Positions 1 to 9,124 of a stretch of DNA of 64,000 nt are shown in pieces. The stretch's first letter is position 1; each line of letters opens with the position of its first letter. Position numbers and translations under genes: made by a program. The stretch comes from Rhodobacteraceae bacterium EL129 (lineage in GTDB: Bacteria; Pseudomonadota; Alphaproteobacteria; Rhodobacterales; Rhodobacteraceae), in contig ONZJ01000002.1 in the NCBI GenBank assembly GCA_900313005.1, positions 3,383,909-3,447,908 of the forward strand, written 5' to 3'. The notes under the pieces are model-generated. The model did no database searches and was not told the origin of the DNA. It saw nothing but the letters and a program-made list of their open reading frames with translations.

Positions 1-152
1 TGGGGGTGAATGCCGAAAACGAAACGCTCCGGGGGAGCGGTTTGAGGCATTCACGGGCGGAGCTCCGGGGGTAGCAGAATACTCCGCAGCAGCGCTTGTG
101 ACGTTTACGGGCGGCGCCTAGAATTCAGTTTCAACGACAACCAAACCCGTAG

Positions 153-170
153 GCCGGGCTTCAGCCCGGC
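153..170. repeat. Dispersed GC-rich palindrome, copy 1 (3' of soeC)
   Basis: The sequence GCCGGGCT-TC-AGCCCGGC forms a perfect 8-bp stem just after the stop codon of the minus-strand anchor gene. With flanking bases it is the reverse complement of the copy at 56894-56917 and nearly that of 32301-32324. All three copies lie at 3' ends of genes. The first ~150 bases of the window, before this palindrome, hold no gene that I can support. Confidence 0.8.
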
Positions 171-176
171 ACCCGT

Positions 177-1049
177 TCAACGTTTCCCGTAATACAAGCC
201 CACCACATGCTCGGCTTCGGCAAAGAACAACCAGCGTGACGCGGCAATGCCTGCCAGATGGCTTGCCACAGCCAGTACCGCAAACACGTGATTGAACGGC
301 AAAAGCAGCAGCAACACCGGCAGCACAAACCCCAGCAGCAGAGCAATCACACGCAGCTTGAACGCATGTTTGCGCCCCACCACATGCACAAATTCACGCA
401 GCAGATAGTTGGTGCCTGTATGGGGCGGCTCAAAGGCGCGTACCTGTCCGGGTTTGCCGAGGCCCGTGGCCGTCGCAAGATTCGAGCCGCTCTCGGTCAA
501 GGCCTTGTCCCCAGTGACCCACCAGACAACCTGAATGACGCCCGCCAAAGGCAACGAGATCAGGGTATATGTCACTTGCCCCGCCAGCAACGCGCCGCCC
601 GCCAGTGAAATCGCCACCAAGAGCAAAGGTGTCAAAGGTTGTTTCCAGCGTGGTACTGTCTTGAGCTGGCCATAGATCATCGCCGTGCAGTAGACGACGG
701 CCAGTGACAAGAACGCACCAAGCCAACCCAGAGGGGTCCAGCTTGTGCTCAGAAAAACCAGCCCAGCGCCAAAAAGCGCCATCACCAATAGGGCAGCCAC
801 AGCAGCCACGCCTTCGCGGCTGAGCCAGGAGGAGCGCCACTGCGTGAACGCCTTCATCGCGCGTTCAGGATGGCCAAGGTGGAAAGTCGATGAAATCAAC
901 CCGCCGACGGCCAGCAGATAGGCAATGGCAAAGAAGGCAAAGGCGCTCCAGCCCGTGACAGACGGAATGCCCAGCCCCAACCAGAACAGAAGCCCGAAGC
1001 CAATACCCGACAGGGTGGTGAAGATGATGACGGAAGGTGCCGGATGCAT
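177..1049 (-). CDS. soeC: SoeC-like membrane anchor subunit (NrfD/DmsC family)
   Basis: A 290-residue polytopic membrane protein, likely the quinone-reactive anchor of the molybdoenzyme encoded upstream. It shows about eight hydrophobic segments and the DmsC-type first-loop pattern (SSTFHLGHPERA, about residues 53-64). DmsC-family subunits pass electrons between the iron-sulfur subunit and the quinone pool. It is the last gene of a minus-strand operon; its ATG shares one base with the stop of the ferredoxin subunit, so translational coupling is likely. The combination with a Cys-liganded catalytic subunit and an anion exporter favours sulfite-oxidising SoeC over DMSO reductase DmsC. Family assignment is firm; substrate is inferred. 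Confidence 0.8.
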   Translation of the reverse strand: MHPAPSVIIFTTLSGIGFGLLFWLGLGIPSVTGWSAFAFFAIAYLLAVGGLISSTFHLGHPERAMKAFTQWRSSWLSREGVAAVAALLVMALFGAGLVFLSTSWTPLGWLGAFLSLAVVYCTAMIYGQLKTVPRWKQPLTPLLLVAISLAGGALLAGQVTYTLISLPLAGVIQVVWWVTGDKALTESGSNLATATGLGKPGQVRAFEPPHTGTNYLLREFVHVVGRKHAFKLRVIALLLGFVLPVLLLLLPFNHVFAVLAVASHLAGIAASRWLFFAEAEHVVGLYYGKR

Positions 1050-1792
1050 CAGATTTTCTCCAAAGCTTTGTCGAGCCAGCTGAGGAAGCCTTTGGTCTCC
1101 TCGGCCACAGGTTCCAGGTAGGGGGCCAGAATGTCGAGCTGGTCCATCTGATCCTTGGGACGTGGCGGCAGGTATTTGTTCACAGGTTTGGTGCCTTGCT
1201 CGGGCATCAGATCCATCCCGCCGCGCTCGGCCACCAACTGGCTGACATCACTGTCGGGGTCGCCTAGATCGCCAAAGTGCCGTGCGCCTGCGGGGCAGGT
1301 CCGTACGCAGGCAGGAACGCGGTCCACCTCGGGCAGGTTTTCATTGTAAATCCGGTCCACGCAGAGCGTGCATTTCTTCATCACACCTTCGGCCTGGTCC
1401 AGCTCGCGCGCTCCGTAAGGACAGGCCCAGGCACACAGGCCACAGCCGATGCAATCGCTTTCGTTGACCAGAACGATACCATCCTCAACCCGCTTGTAAC
1501 TTGCCCCTGTCGGGCAGACGGTCACGCAAGGCGCGTCCTCACAATGCAGGCAGGATTTGGGAAAATGAATTAGCTGTGCAGCTCCCTCATCGGGTTGCAC
1601 CTCGTAGGAATGCACGCGGTTCAGGAAAGTGCCCGAGGGCGTGCCATAGGGGTCCTGATCGCTCAGCGGCGCGCCGTAGTTTTCGGTGTTCCAGCCTTTG
1701 CAGGACACGACGCAGGCATGACATCCCACGCAGGTGTCCAGATCAATCACAAGGCCCAGCTTCTTCTGGGTGGATTCAGGCAGCGTCGTCAT
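1049..1792 (-). CDS. soeB: SoeB-like iron-sulfur subunit with four [4Fe-4S] clusters
   Basis: A 247-residue ferredoxin-type electron-transfer subunit (DmsB/PsrB/SoeB group). Sixteen cysteines fall into four clusters' worth of motifs: C21/C24/C27/C31, C81/C84/C89/C93, C114/C117/C120/C124 and C141/C144/C162/C166. No signal peptide is present, so it should lie on the cytoplasmic side between the catalytic and membrane subunits. Its start codon overlaps the stop of the preceding 51-codon gene (ATGA), which ties that small gene to the operon. Length and cysteine layout match complex iron-sulfur molybdoenzyme B subunits. The sulfite role is inferred from context. Confidence 0.85.
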   Translation of the reverse strand: MTTLPESTQKKLGLVIDLDTCVGCHACVVSCKGWNTENYGAPLSDQDPYGTPSGTFLNRVHSYEVQPDEGAAQLIHFPKSCLHCEDAPCVTVCPTGASYKRVEDGIVLVNESDCIGCGLCAWACPYGARELDQAEGVMKKCTLCVDRIYNENLPEVDRVPACVRTCPAGARHFGDLGDPDSDVSQLVAERGGMDLMPEQGTKPVNKYLPPRPKDQMDQLDILAPYLEPVAEETKGFLSWLDKALEKI

Positions 1793-1944
1793 GACAGGCG
1801 CTCCTCAAATTGAATGTCACTTGGCAAGCCCGTCAGGCTTTCCTTTTTGGCGGGGTCCCAGCTGGCGATGAACCAGATGAAAGTGCCTACAGTCAGGGTC
1901 ACGAAGGCCATGATGGCCAGCAGAATGCGTTGGTTGGGGGTCAT
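1789..1944 (-). CDS. 51-residue single-pass membrane protein inside the soe operon
   Basis: This short gene fits exactly between the catalytic and iron-sulfur subunits: one base separates it from the upstream stop and its TGA overlaps the next ATG. The product starts MTPNQRILLAIMAFVTLT, has one hydrophobic segment (about residues 7-28) and a polar, acidic-ended tail. I do not recognise the family. Its packing suggests an accessory or assembly subunit of the membrane-bound enzyme, comparable in style to small subunits of respiratory oxidases. The alternative, a chance open frame, is unlikely given the tight junctions on both sides and the clean transmembrane segment. Confidence 0.7.
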   Translation of the reverse strand: MTPNQRILLAIMAFVTLTVGTFIWFIASWDPAKKESLTGLPSDIQFEERLS

Positions 1945-1945
1945 G

Positions 1946-4774
1946 TTACTTGCCTACCTTCCACGCGAGTTCATCCGGGCCGTGGCCGACAGGAGATTTG
2001 ATCGGGGCCATTGCAGGCTGGCTTTCCGAAGCGGCGGCCACTTTAGCGATCTTCACGCGCAAGTCGAACCACGCCGCTTGGCCTGTCACAGGATCCGAAT
2101 TGGACCAGCGCAATCCATCCCCTTTGGGGGGCTGCAGCTCGTGGATCAGGTGATTCAGCAGGAAGCCTTTGGTGGTCTCGGGCGCATCATCCTTAAGCGC
2201 CCAGGCGCCTTTGCGCTTGCCGATGGCGTTCCAGGTCCAGACGGTATTCTCGTTGAGGGCCGCCATATGGGCGACAGGCACGGTGATCGCACCATGCACC
2301 GATTTGACTTCGGCCCAGTCGCCCTCAGCAAAGCCATGCTTTTCCCAAATCTTGGTCGGCAAATACAATGGGTTATGCCCATGGATTTGGCGCAGCCACG
2401 CGTTTTGCGTGCCCCAGCTGTGATACATCGCCATGGGGCGTTGGGTCAGAGCGTGCACGTTGTATTCATCGGTGTCGACGCTGTCGTCCTCAAACGGCGG
2501 ATACCAGATCGGCAGCGGATCGAGGGTTTTCTTGATCCGTTCACGCAGATGGTCGGGTGGTTGATGTTCCCCATGCCCTTCGGCCGCCAGCTGGAAGTGA
2601 CGCATCGTCTCGACATAAAGATCAAAGATGTAAGGCTGGGGGCTATCGTAGAGTCCCAAGTCAACGGCCCAATTCTGATAGTCCATGTTCCACGGCTTCA
2701 TATACGAGGCCTCTTCGGGAACATGTTTGATGAAGAACCCGCCATTGGCGATGTAGCTTTGCAGCTGCGAGCCGTTTGGCTCCCCCCGGCCATGGGTCAG
2801 GCCGTTCTTGCCCAGACGCCAACCGGCCAGCGGACCGATGCCTGGCTTGCGTTCGTGGTTGGTGATGTAGTCAGCATAGTCCTGATACTTCGCGCTGCCA
2901 TCTTCATTGGTAAAGCCCGGCAGTTTCATCTTGTTGGCCAATTGCACCAGCACCGTTTGGAAGCCGCGCACATCGCGGTCGGGCTCGATCACCGGCCAGC
3001 GGATGGCGTCTGCCGCCCCGTCTGCCTCGCAAATCGGGCGATCGAGCAGGGAGATACAGTCGTGCCGTTCAAGGTAGGTGGTGTCCGGCAAGACCAGGTC
3101 GGCATAGGCGACCATCTCCGAAGAATAGGCATCGGAATAGATGATATGCGGAATTTTGTAGTCGCCATTTTCATCCGTATCCGTCAGCATCTCGTGCACA
3201 CCGGATGTGTTCATGGATGAGTTCCACGACATATTCGCCATGTACATAAACAGAGTGTCGATCTTGTACGGGTCACCCGCATGGGCGTTCGAGATCACCA
3301 TATGCATCATGCCATGGGACGACATTGGGTTTTCCCACGTGAATGCCTTGTCAATCCGGGCCGGGGTGCCGTCTTCCTTGAGCGCCAGACCTTCGGGGCC
3401 ACGCACAAAACCAAGGTGCGGGCCATCTAACGGCTTGCCCGGCGTGACTTTGAAATGCGGGGCGGGGTGGGCGCTGACCGGCTTTGGATAGGGTGGTTTG
3501 AAGCGGAAGCCTCCGGGGGTTTCTACCGACCCCAGCAGGATTTGCAACATATGCAGCGAGCGGCAAGTTTGAAAGCCATTTGAATGTGCTGAAATCCCGC
3601 GCATCGAGTGGAAGCTGACCGGGCGGCCTTTCATGACTTTGTGCTTCTCACCCCGGAAATCAGTCCATTCGCGCTCAAGGATGATTTCTTCTTCAAAAGC
3701 GACACGCGCCAATTCGGCGGCAATGGCTTTGATCTTCTCAGCTTTGATACCGCATCGCTCGGCCACAGCCTCGGGCGCGTATTCCTTGTCGAGATAGCGC
3801 GAAGCCAGAAGGTGCATGACAGGCCGGTGCGTGATTCCAGCCGCGCGGTGGCTGCCGGACAGGTCAGGCTTCACACCAGGCTCGTCAAACGCGGTCAGTT
3901 TGCCGGTGACACGGTCCACGACTAATGGTTTGCCATCGTCATCACGCAGGAAGAGGCCATATTCAGGTGATTTGCTGTCGCGATTCACTAAAACAGGGGC
4001 GTTGGTGTAGTTGGCCAGATACTCCAGATCAATCTTGCCCGCTTTCAGTAGCTCATGCACCAGCGCCAGAATGAAAAGGCCATCCGTACCGGGCGTGATG
4101 CCCACCCAATCATCGGCTACAGCATTATAGCCTGACCGGATCGGGTTGACGCCAATCACCTTGGCGCCGCGCGCCTTGATCTTGCCGATTCCCATCTTGA
4201 TCGGGTTGCTGTCATGATCCTCGGCCACGCCAAAGATCATGAACAGTTTGGTGTGATCCCAATCCGGCTGGCCAAATTCCCAAAAGGCGCCGCCCATGGT
4301 GTAGATGCCGGCCGCGGCCATGTTGACCGAACAGAACCCACCGTGAGCCGCATAGTTCGGCGTGCCAAAGTTCTGCGCCCAGAAACTGGTAAAAGACTGT
4401 GATTGATCGCGGCCGGTGAAAAACGCCAACTTCTCGGGGTTTTTCTGCCGGATCGGCTCCAGCCAGCCCGTGGCCATCTCCAGCGCTTCGTCCCAGCTGA
4501 TTTCTTCAAACTCGCCCGAGCCACGTGGACCAACCCGTTTCAGAGGGGCGCGCAGACGTGAAGGCGCATTGACCTGCATGATCCCGGCTGACCCTTTGGC
4601 GCACAGCACACCCTTGTTCACCGGATGATCACGGTTGCCTTCGATATAGGCGACCTTGCCGTCCTTCATGTGCACGTTGATGCCGCAGCGACAGGCGCAC
4701 ATATAGCAGGTGGTCTTGCGCACCTCGTCCGAGACTTTGGGGCTGGTGTCCACTTTCGGTTGCTGGAATGTCAT
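1946..4774 (-). CDS. soeA: SoeA-like molybdopterin oxidoreductase (probable sulfite dehydrogenase catalytic subunit)
   Basis: A 942-residue DMSO-reductase-superfamily enzyme. The N-terminal [4Fe-4S] motif is C23-x2-C26-x3-C30-x27-C58. The probable Mo ligand is Cys148 in GGFCSVNMAAAG, as in polysulfide/thiosulfate/sulfite-type members; DmsA would have Ser. No twin-arginine signal is seen, so the enzyme is cytoplasmic, as known for SoeABC (sulfite to sulfate, electrons to quinone). Molybdopterin-binding segments follow through the middle, with a C-terminal dinucleotide-binding domain near residues 790-910. It lies 29 bp behind an anion-exporter gene. Formate or other oxyanion substrates remain possible, but the exporter partner makes sulfite the best reading. 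Confidence 0.8.
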   Translation of the reverse strand: MTFQQPKVDTSPKVSDEVRKTTCYMCACRCGINVHMKDGKVAYIEGNRDHPVNKGVLCAKGSAGIMQVNAPSRLRAPLKRVGPRGSGEFEEISWDEALEMATGWLEPIRQKNPEKLAFFTGRDQSQSFTSFWAQNFGTPNYAAHGGFCSVNMAAAGIYTMGGAFWEFGQPDWDHTKLFMIFGVAEDHDSNPIKMGIGKIKARGAKVIGVNPIRSGYNAVADDWVGITPGTDGLFILALVHELLKAGKIDLEYLANYTNAPVLVNRDSKSPEYGLFLRDDDGKPLVVDRVTGKLTAFDEPGVKPDLSGSHRAAGITHRPVMHLLASRYLDKEYAPEAVAERCGIKAEKIKAIAAELARVAFEEEIILEREWTDFRGEKHKVMKGRPVSFHSMRGISAHSNGFQTCRSLHMLQILLGSVETPGGFRFKPPYPKPVSAHPAPHFKVTPGKPLDGPHLGFVRGPEGLALKEDGTPARIDKAFTWENPMSSHGMMHMVISNAHAGDPYKIDTLFMYMANMSWNSSMNTSGVHEMLTDTDENGDYKIPHIIYSDAYSSEMVAYADLVLPDTTYLERHDCISLLDRPICEADGAADAIRWPVIEPDRDVRGFQTVLVQLANKMKLPGFTNEDGSAKYQDYADYITNHERKPGIGPLAGWRLGKNGLTHGRGEPNGSQLQSYIANGGFFIKHVPEEASYMKPWNMDYQNWAVDLGLYDSPQPYIFDLYVETMRHFQLAAEGHGEHQPPDHLRERIKKTLDPLPIWYPPFEDDSVDTDEYNVHALTQRPMAMYHSWGTQNAWLRQIHGHNPLYLPTKIWEKHGFAEGDWAEVKSVHGAITVPVAHMAALNENTVWTWNAIGKRKGAWALKDDAPETTKGFLLNHLIHELQPPKGDGLRWSNSDPVTGQAAWFDLRVKIAKVAAASESQPAMAPIKSPVGHGPDELAWKVGK

Positions 4775-4803
4775 TCTGGCGTCCTTACTTATCTTGTCAC
4801 ACC

Positions 4804-5835
4804 TTAGGTCAGGAATGTGATCCCGGCCAGAATTACTCCGGCAATAAACAGGGTTTCGGTTACAATCAGGGCAATTGCGGCAGGACCAACGGCCAATACC
4901 TGCCTTAGATTGGTTTTCATGCCCACGGCAGCGATAGCGATCAGCAATAACCAGCGTGAAGCATCGCTGAGAAAATCGCTCACGATCAGCGGAATTACTC
5001 CAAATGAGCTAAGCGTCGCCAGAACAAGAAATCCTACGACGAACGATGGCAACAAAGGAGGTGTCGTGCCATCTGGGTCAGCCTCGGCGTAGCGGCGGAT
5101 TAGCAAAGATGCGACCAAAACAACAGGGGCCAGCATCGCCACGCGGATCAGTTTGACCAATGTTGCCGTGTCGCCGGTTTGCTCGGAAATCGAGAAGCCG
5201 GCACCGACCACCTGTGCCACATCATGAATCGTGCCGCCCAAAAACACACCGCCTGCGATGTCGTTCATATCTAAAGTGCGGACCAAAATAGGATAGGCAA
5301 TCATCGCGATTGTCGACAACACGGTAACGCCCAACACGGTGAACAGCAGACGTTCCTCGGATCTTTCATCTTTGGGCAGGATGGCCGAAATCGCCATCGC
5401 CGCAGAGGCACCACAAATCGCAACGGACCCCGCAGTGAGAAAGGCAAAGCGCCATTTCGCGCCAAAGAGCTTGGCCACCACCAACCCAAACCCAATCGTG
5501 GTGATCACGCCGATCACAACAAGTGCAATCAAATCCCAGCCAAGGCCCAGCATCAACGTCATGGACACACGCACACCCAATAAAACGATACCCAACCGCA
5601 AAAGCGTGCGCGCGGAAAAGGCAATGCCCTTGACCGCTTTGCCTTCTTCCCCAAGAAAACTGACTGCGATACCCAACAGCAATGCCAGCAACATGGCGGG
5701 CGTTGCATAATGCTCGGACAGAAATTTGGCTGTGATCGCAACTATGATTGCCACCATGATCCCGGGAAACAGGATACGACCCTGCTCTTTCAAGATTGTT
5801 GGTGACAAAGAGGACATCAATTGATCGGACGGCAT
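4804..5835 (-). CDS. YeiH/SuyZ-family putative sulfate exporter (UPF0324)
   Basis: A 343-residue integral membrane protein with about ten hydrophobic segments and the family's Gly-rich signature (GVVSMTLMLGLGWDL-like stretch near residue 95, then FLTAGSVAICGASAAMAISA near 135-155). The family (Pfam Cons_hypoth698) includes SuyZ, proposed as a sulfate exporter in organosulfonate degraders. As first gene of the minus-strand operon with the SoeABC-like enzyme, it would remove sulfate made from sulfite released by taurine, cysteate or sulfolactate breakdown. Family membership is clear; direction and ion are inferred. Confidence 0.8.
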   Translation of the reverse strand: MPSDQLMSSLSPTILKEQGRILFPGIMVAIIVAITAKFLSEHYATPAMLLALLLGIAVSFLGEEGKAVKGIAFSARTLLRLGIVLLGVRVSMTLMLGLGWDLIALVVIGVITTIGFGLVVAKLFGAKWRFAFLTAGSVAICGASAAMAISAILPKDERSEERLLFTVLGVTVLSTIAMIAYPILVRTLDMNDIAGGVFLGGTIHDVAQVVGAGFSISEQTGDTATLVKLIRVAMLAPVVLVASLLIRRYAEADPDGTTPPLLPSFVVGFLVLATLSSFGVIPLIVSDFLSDASRWLLLIAIAAVGMKTNLRQVLAVGPAAIALIVTETLFIAGVILAGITFLT

Positions 5836-6056
5836 TTTCGTCTTTTGTCTCTCTTTTGGCGTTATGTGAAAAGCACCGAAGGGTGTTGTCGTCGTCTTTA
5901 GGATAGATTCCCCAACGCCGCGACTTTTTTCTGCTTCTTTCGGAAATCCTGAACTTAATTCCTGAAAACCCGAAGGTTTAGGCGCGCTGTTCTGTCCTCA
6001 CCGGTTGACGCGCCTTGCAAAGCACCACATCTGTAGGCCAACGGAAAGGCGCGCAG
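5836..6056. promoter_or_regulatory. Divergent intergenic region between the exporter and rppH
   Basis: About 220 bp must hold the promoter of the minus-strand sulfite operon and that of the rightward rppH gene. On the plus strand TTGACG (6005-6010) is followed after 17 bases by a poor -10 match (CATCTG, 6028-6033). I see no convincing operator. AT-rich blocks near 5930-5970 may belong to the leftward promoter. Confidence 0.4.
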
Positions 6057-6539
6057 ATGACTCCAGAAGAGATCGAGAAATTACCCTATCGCCCTTGCGC
6101 AGGAGTGATGTTGGTAAATGCGGACAATCGTGTCTTCGTGGGGCAACGGCGGGACAGTCAGGCTCAGGCCTGGCAGATGCCCCAGGGCGGTATCGACCCC
6201 GGTGAAGACCCGTGTGCTGCGGCCTTGCGTGAACTTTGGGAAGAAACCGGCGTCACATCTGAATTGGTGACGGTCGAGGCAGAAACAGTGGGTTGGATAC
6301 CATATGATCTGCCTCACGATCTGGTGCCCCGGCTGTGGAAAGGCCGCTATCGCGGGCAGGAACAGAAGTGGTTTCTGTTGCGCTTTCATGGTCAGGACAG
6401 CGACGTCGACATCGCAACCGAGCACCCTGAGTTCAGCGAATGGCGCTGGTTGCCTGCCAACGATCTGGTGGACAACATCGTGCCGTTCAAACGGTCCGTT
6501 TACGAGCAGGTTTTGAACGAGTTAAAGGAGTATCTGTAA
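6057..6539 (+). CDS. rppH: RNA pyrophosphohydrolase RppH (Nudix)
   Basis: A 160-residue Nudix hydrolase that removes pyrophosphate from mRNA 5' ends and thereby opens them to degradation. The Nudix box is complete: GGIDPGED, then REL and EETGV (about residues 41-63). The opening [11 protein letters not shown] and the end ELKEYL match the RppH group and separate it from sanitation Nudix enzymes. I choose ATG 6057, preceded by GGAAAGG, over an upstream in-frame start at 6015 that would add 14 untypical residues. The TAA shares its last base with the ATG of the next gene. Confidence 0.9.
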   Translation: MTPEEIEKLPYRPCAGVMLVNADNRVFVGQRRDSQAQAWQMPQGGIDPGEDPCAAALRELWEETGVTSELVTVEAETVGWIPYDLPHDLVPRLWKGRYRGQEQKWFLLRFHGQDSDVDIATEHPEFSEWRWLPANDLVDNIVPFKRSVYEQVLNELKEYL

Positions 6540-7024
6540 TGCCAATACGCAGCATGGTCTTGACCATCGCCCTTATGGCCATTGCCGGGCCTGCGACGTC
6601 TCTGTCGTGTATGCGCCCCGATGTGGCGCGCACATATGGCTATGCCGCAGAGGCCAAAGAGACATACATCGTGGTGCACGGGATCCTGAAATTCAACGAC
6701 CAGAAGCTTCCGCAGGATCATTACAACAACAATCCGCAGAACCTTAAGATCAAAGCGCGTCTAAGTGGTAAGTCATTGTCTCAATCCGGGTACAAATCAG
6801 ATTTTGACCGCACCATTACGCTCGAGTTGAACTGCCTTGGACCCTGGTGTGGCAACGCAACCTCGGGGGTGCCATATCTGGCCTTCCTGCGCAAAGAGGG
6901 TAGTGCTTACGCTCTGGCTGTTGATCCCTGTGGTGGCATGGGATTTGCCCAACCCTCGCCCAAGATGTTGCGGCGCGTACATCAATGCATGAAGGGCGGG
7001 CCTTGCACCGCGCAAACCCGCTGA
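6539..7024 (+). CDS. Exported Cys-rich protein of unknown function
   Basis: A 161-residue protein starting at the TAATG junction with rppH. Residues 1-22 form a signal peptide ([20 protein letters not shown]), followed by SLSCMRPD. The mature part has about seven cysteines (for example NCLGPWC, DPCGGM, HQCMKGGPC), which suggests a disulfide-linked periplasmic fold. The Ser-Leu-Ser-Cys sequence is only an imperfect lipobox, so it is more likely soluble than lipid-anchored. I do not recognise the family. Coupling to rppH is positional and need not mean a shared role. Confidence 0.8.
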   Translation: MPIRSMVLTIALMAIAGPATSLSCMRPDVARTYGYAAEAKETYIVVHGILKFNDQKLPQDHYNNNPQNLKIKARLSGKSLSQSGYKSDFDRTITLELNCLGPWCGNATSGVPYLAFLRKEGSAYALAVDPCGGMGFAQPSPKMLRRVHQCMKGGPCTAQTR

Positions 7025-7030
7025 GCCCAT

Positions 7031-7774
7031 TCAGGTGCCTGAATAAAGTTCGACAAAGTTGCGCAAGATGATCTCGGGCGCGTGCACATCCGCAGCCCGG
7101 CACATGGCGATCAGATCATCTGCCGCTTCGGGTGGGAAATACCCACGGTGTTTGTAGATGTTGATCCGCGTTTCAAATCCGGCGCTGTCGGCCTCGGGGT
7201 GAAACTGCGTGGCATAGACGTGGTCCTTGTACCTGATCATCTGATAGGGACAGGCCTCGGACGACACCAGATGAGTGCAGCCTTCAGGCAGCTCTTGCAA
7301 CGCTTCCTTGTGGCCCACAAAAGCAGAAAACGTATCGGGCACGTCCCGCAGCAATGGATCATCACTGCCCTGGGGCAGCATGTGACAGTCTGACGTGCCA
7401 ACCGGTTCACCAAATGCTGATTTGTCGACGCTCGCTCCCAAATGCTTGCCCAAGATACCGATCCCGTAGCAACACCCCAGAAAAGGCAGGTCGCGACTGG
7501 TGATTTCAGGCATCAGGGACAGCACGGCGGTTTCGATCCTTGCCTCGACCTCGGTCTTGTCCTCCGGCGCATCACTGACGCATCCGGGACCACCGCCGAC
7601 AATGACTCCCGCATACTCATCAAGATTCAGATCCTCGGGCAGATCATCCTGGTCCAGCCGAATGCGATGGGTCTGATCCGGTTCCAATCCACCTTTACGC
7701 AGGATCGCCGCATATTCATCGTCCGACGCCTCGGCTTCGGGGCGCAGCTGCAATATCAAAAAGGGCTTGGACAT
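7031..7774 (-). CDS. Class I glutamine amidotransferase-like protein
   Basis: A 247-residue stand-alone GATase domain of the GuaA-like stand-alone type. The nucleophile elbow is FLGCCYGIGILG (Cys near residue 102), and the catalytic His-Glu pair lies in FHPEA near residue 195. The start at 7774 has AAGGTGA immediately upstream; longer frames reading further left of the divergent promoter lack such a site. Stand-alone members remove gamma-glutamyl groups or serve unknown amide chemistry; nothing nearby fixes the substrate. It is convergent with the preceding exported-protein gene (6 bp gap) and divergent from the KDO transferase. Confidence 0.85.
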   Translation of the reverse strand: MSKPFLILQLRPEAEASDDEYAAILRKGGLEPDQTHRIRLDQDDLPEDLNLDEYAGVIVGGGPGCVSDAPEDKTEVEARIETAVLSLMPEITSRDLPFLGCCYGIGILGKHLGASVDKSAFGEPVGTSDCHMLPQGSDDPLLRDVPDTFSAFVGHKEALQELPEGCTHLVSSEACPYQMIRYKDHVYATQFHPEADSAGFETRINIYKHRGYFPPEAADDLIAMCRAADVHAPEIILRNFVELYSGT

Positions 7775-7844
7775 CCGGTCACCTTCAGTATCTGTGACTT
7801 TGTGGTTGCCCTTTGCGTACGCAGGCGTCAAGCCCGACCCTGTC

Positions 7845-7861
7845 TTGACCCCACGGGTCAA
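7845..7861. promoter_or_regulatory. Candidate operator in the divergent promoter
   Basis: TTGACCC-CAC-GGGTCAA is a perfect 7-bp inverted repeat with a 3-bp spacer. It lies between the leftward amidotransferase (start 7774) and the rightward KDO transferase (start 7907), 46 bp before the latter. Size and symmetry fit a dimeric regulator site, although the first half could also act as a -35 element. The regulator is unknown. Confidence 0.4.
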
Positions 7862-7906
7862 AGGAATACGCTGCGGTTTCCGGACCGAACCTGCACAGGG
7901 ATATTC

Positions 7907-9124
7907 ATGGCACGGTCGATCAGCCTTGCAGCCTATATGGCCTACGCGCGCCGCGCCACGCAGGCGCCACCCGCCCCGCAACAAATGCGGCCCGAAGGCG
8001 AATTGGTCTGGGGGCACGCCACTGATTCAACCCGCGCTGCCGCACTGTGCCAGATCACAGAACGCCTGTCCCAACAACGCGCGGGTGTACGAATGCTTCT
8101 GACCCTGCCCCCGGACGCCGAGCTGCCCAGCGAGCAAAAAGCCGCAATCTTGTGTCAAAATCTGCCCCCCGACACCGTGGTGGCCTCCGAGGCGTTCCTG
8201 GATCATTGGCGTCCCGATATCTGCCTTTGGACAGGCGGTGATTTACATCCTGCGCTGCTCAGCTGCTCGGACAATCGCGGCCTTCCCTTATTCCTTCTGG
8301 ATGCAGAAGAAGACCTGTTGACGCGCTCTGGCTGGCGCTGGTTCCCGGATTTACCCCGATCCTTGATGGACAAGTTCGCCCAAATTCAGGTGCAAACTGA
8401 AGACACTGCCCGCTTCCTACGCCGGATTGGTGTGCCTGATGTCGACATCATGCAGACAGCAGCGCTCCGCCCCGAGGCCGTCCCACTGCCATACAATGAA
8501 GACGAACGCGAAGAACTGGCCACTGAATTGCGCGGGCGGCCTTTGTGGCTTGCTGCAAACCTGCACCTGGATGAACTGGACATCGTGCTTGAGGCCCGGC
8601 GGTCGGTCAGCCGCCTGTCGCATCGCTCTTTGTTGATCATCGTTCCGCATTTGGAAACGGATACACATCTGATCCAAGCCCGTCTGCAGCAGGAAGATAT
8701 CCCCAGCGCGATCTGGACCGAAGGCGATATGCCCGATGAGAACACACAAGTCATCCTTGGAATGGGCCGAGAAGAACTGGGTTTGTGGTACAGCCTGGCG
8801 CCGGTCAGCTTAATCGGGCAGTCCTTGCTGCCGGGTATGAAGGGCTGCAATCCAAACGAACCTGCCGTACATGGGACCGCCATCCTTTATGGCCCGAATA
8901 TTCGGAAGTTCATTGGCGAATATTCCCGATTTGCCGAAGCACGCGCTGCGCGGATCGTCAGAGATGCTGAAACCTTGGCGGCAGCGGTTCAAAACCTGAT
9001 CGCACCGGATCAAGCGGCCAAGATGGCGAATGCCGCGTGGGATGTCGCCTCGCAAGGTGCCGAGGTGACGGACCGCATTCTCGATCTCCTGCAAGACACC
9101 CTTGATGTCGTGGGGAGCAACTGA
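7907..9124 (+). CDS. waaA: 3-deoxy-D-manno-octulosonic acid (KDO) transferase
   Basis: A 405-residue glycosyltransferase that adds KDO to lipid A precursors at the inner membrane. The N-terminal Glycos_transf_N-type half is seen in [18 protein letters not shown] (about residues 33-50), where family members carry the WxHxxS/G acceptor motif. A donor-domain stretch around [15 protein letters not shown] (about 305-320) corresponds to the canonical GGHNPLEPA, but the His is replaced here. ATG 7907 was chosen because translation upstream reads through a clear intergenic region. The TGA overlaps the start of lpxK, the next lipid A gene, which supports the assignment. Confidence 0.85.
   Translation: MARSISLAAYMAYARRATQAPPAPQQMRPEGELVWGHATDSTRAAALCQITERLSQQRAGVRMLLTLPPDAELPSEQKAAILCQNLPPDTVVASEAFLDHWRPDICLWTGGDLHPALLSCSDNRGLPLFLLDAEEDLLTRSGWRWFPDLPRSLMDKFAQIQVQTEDTARFLRRIGVPDVDIMQTAALRPEAVPLPYNEDEREELATELRGRPLWLAANLHLDELDIVLEARRSVSRLSHRSLLIIVPHLETDTHLIQARLQQEDIPSAIWTEGDMPDENTQVILGMGREELGLWYSLAPVSLIGQSLLPGMKGCNPNEPAVHGTAILYGPNIRKFIGEYSRFAEARAARIVRDAETLAAAVQNLIAPDQAAKMANAAWDVASQGAEVTDRILDLLQDTLDVVGSN

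Noticed and set aside
1814-3220. A 468-codon plus-strand frame
   Set aside because: Antisense to the molybdoenzyme gene, which has clear family motifs; no ribosome site.
177-4774. Label as DMSO reductase (dmsABC)
   Set aside because: Catalytic subunit has a Cys at the Mo-ligand position and no twin-arginine signal, and the operon has an anion exporter; sulfite dehydrogenase fits better.
6015-6056. Longer start of rppH at 6015
   Set aside because: The added residues are not typical, and ATG 6057 has a good ribosome site.
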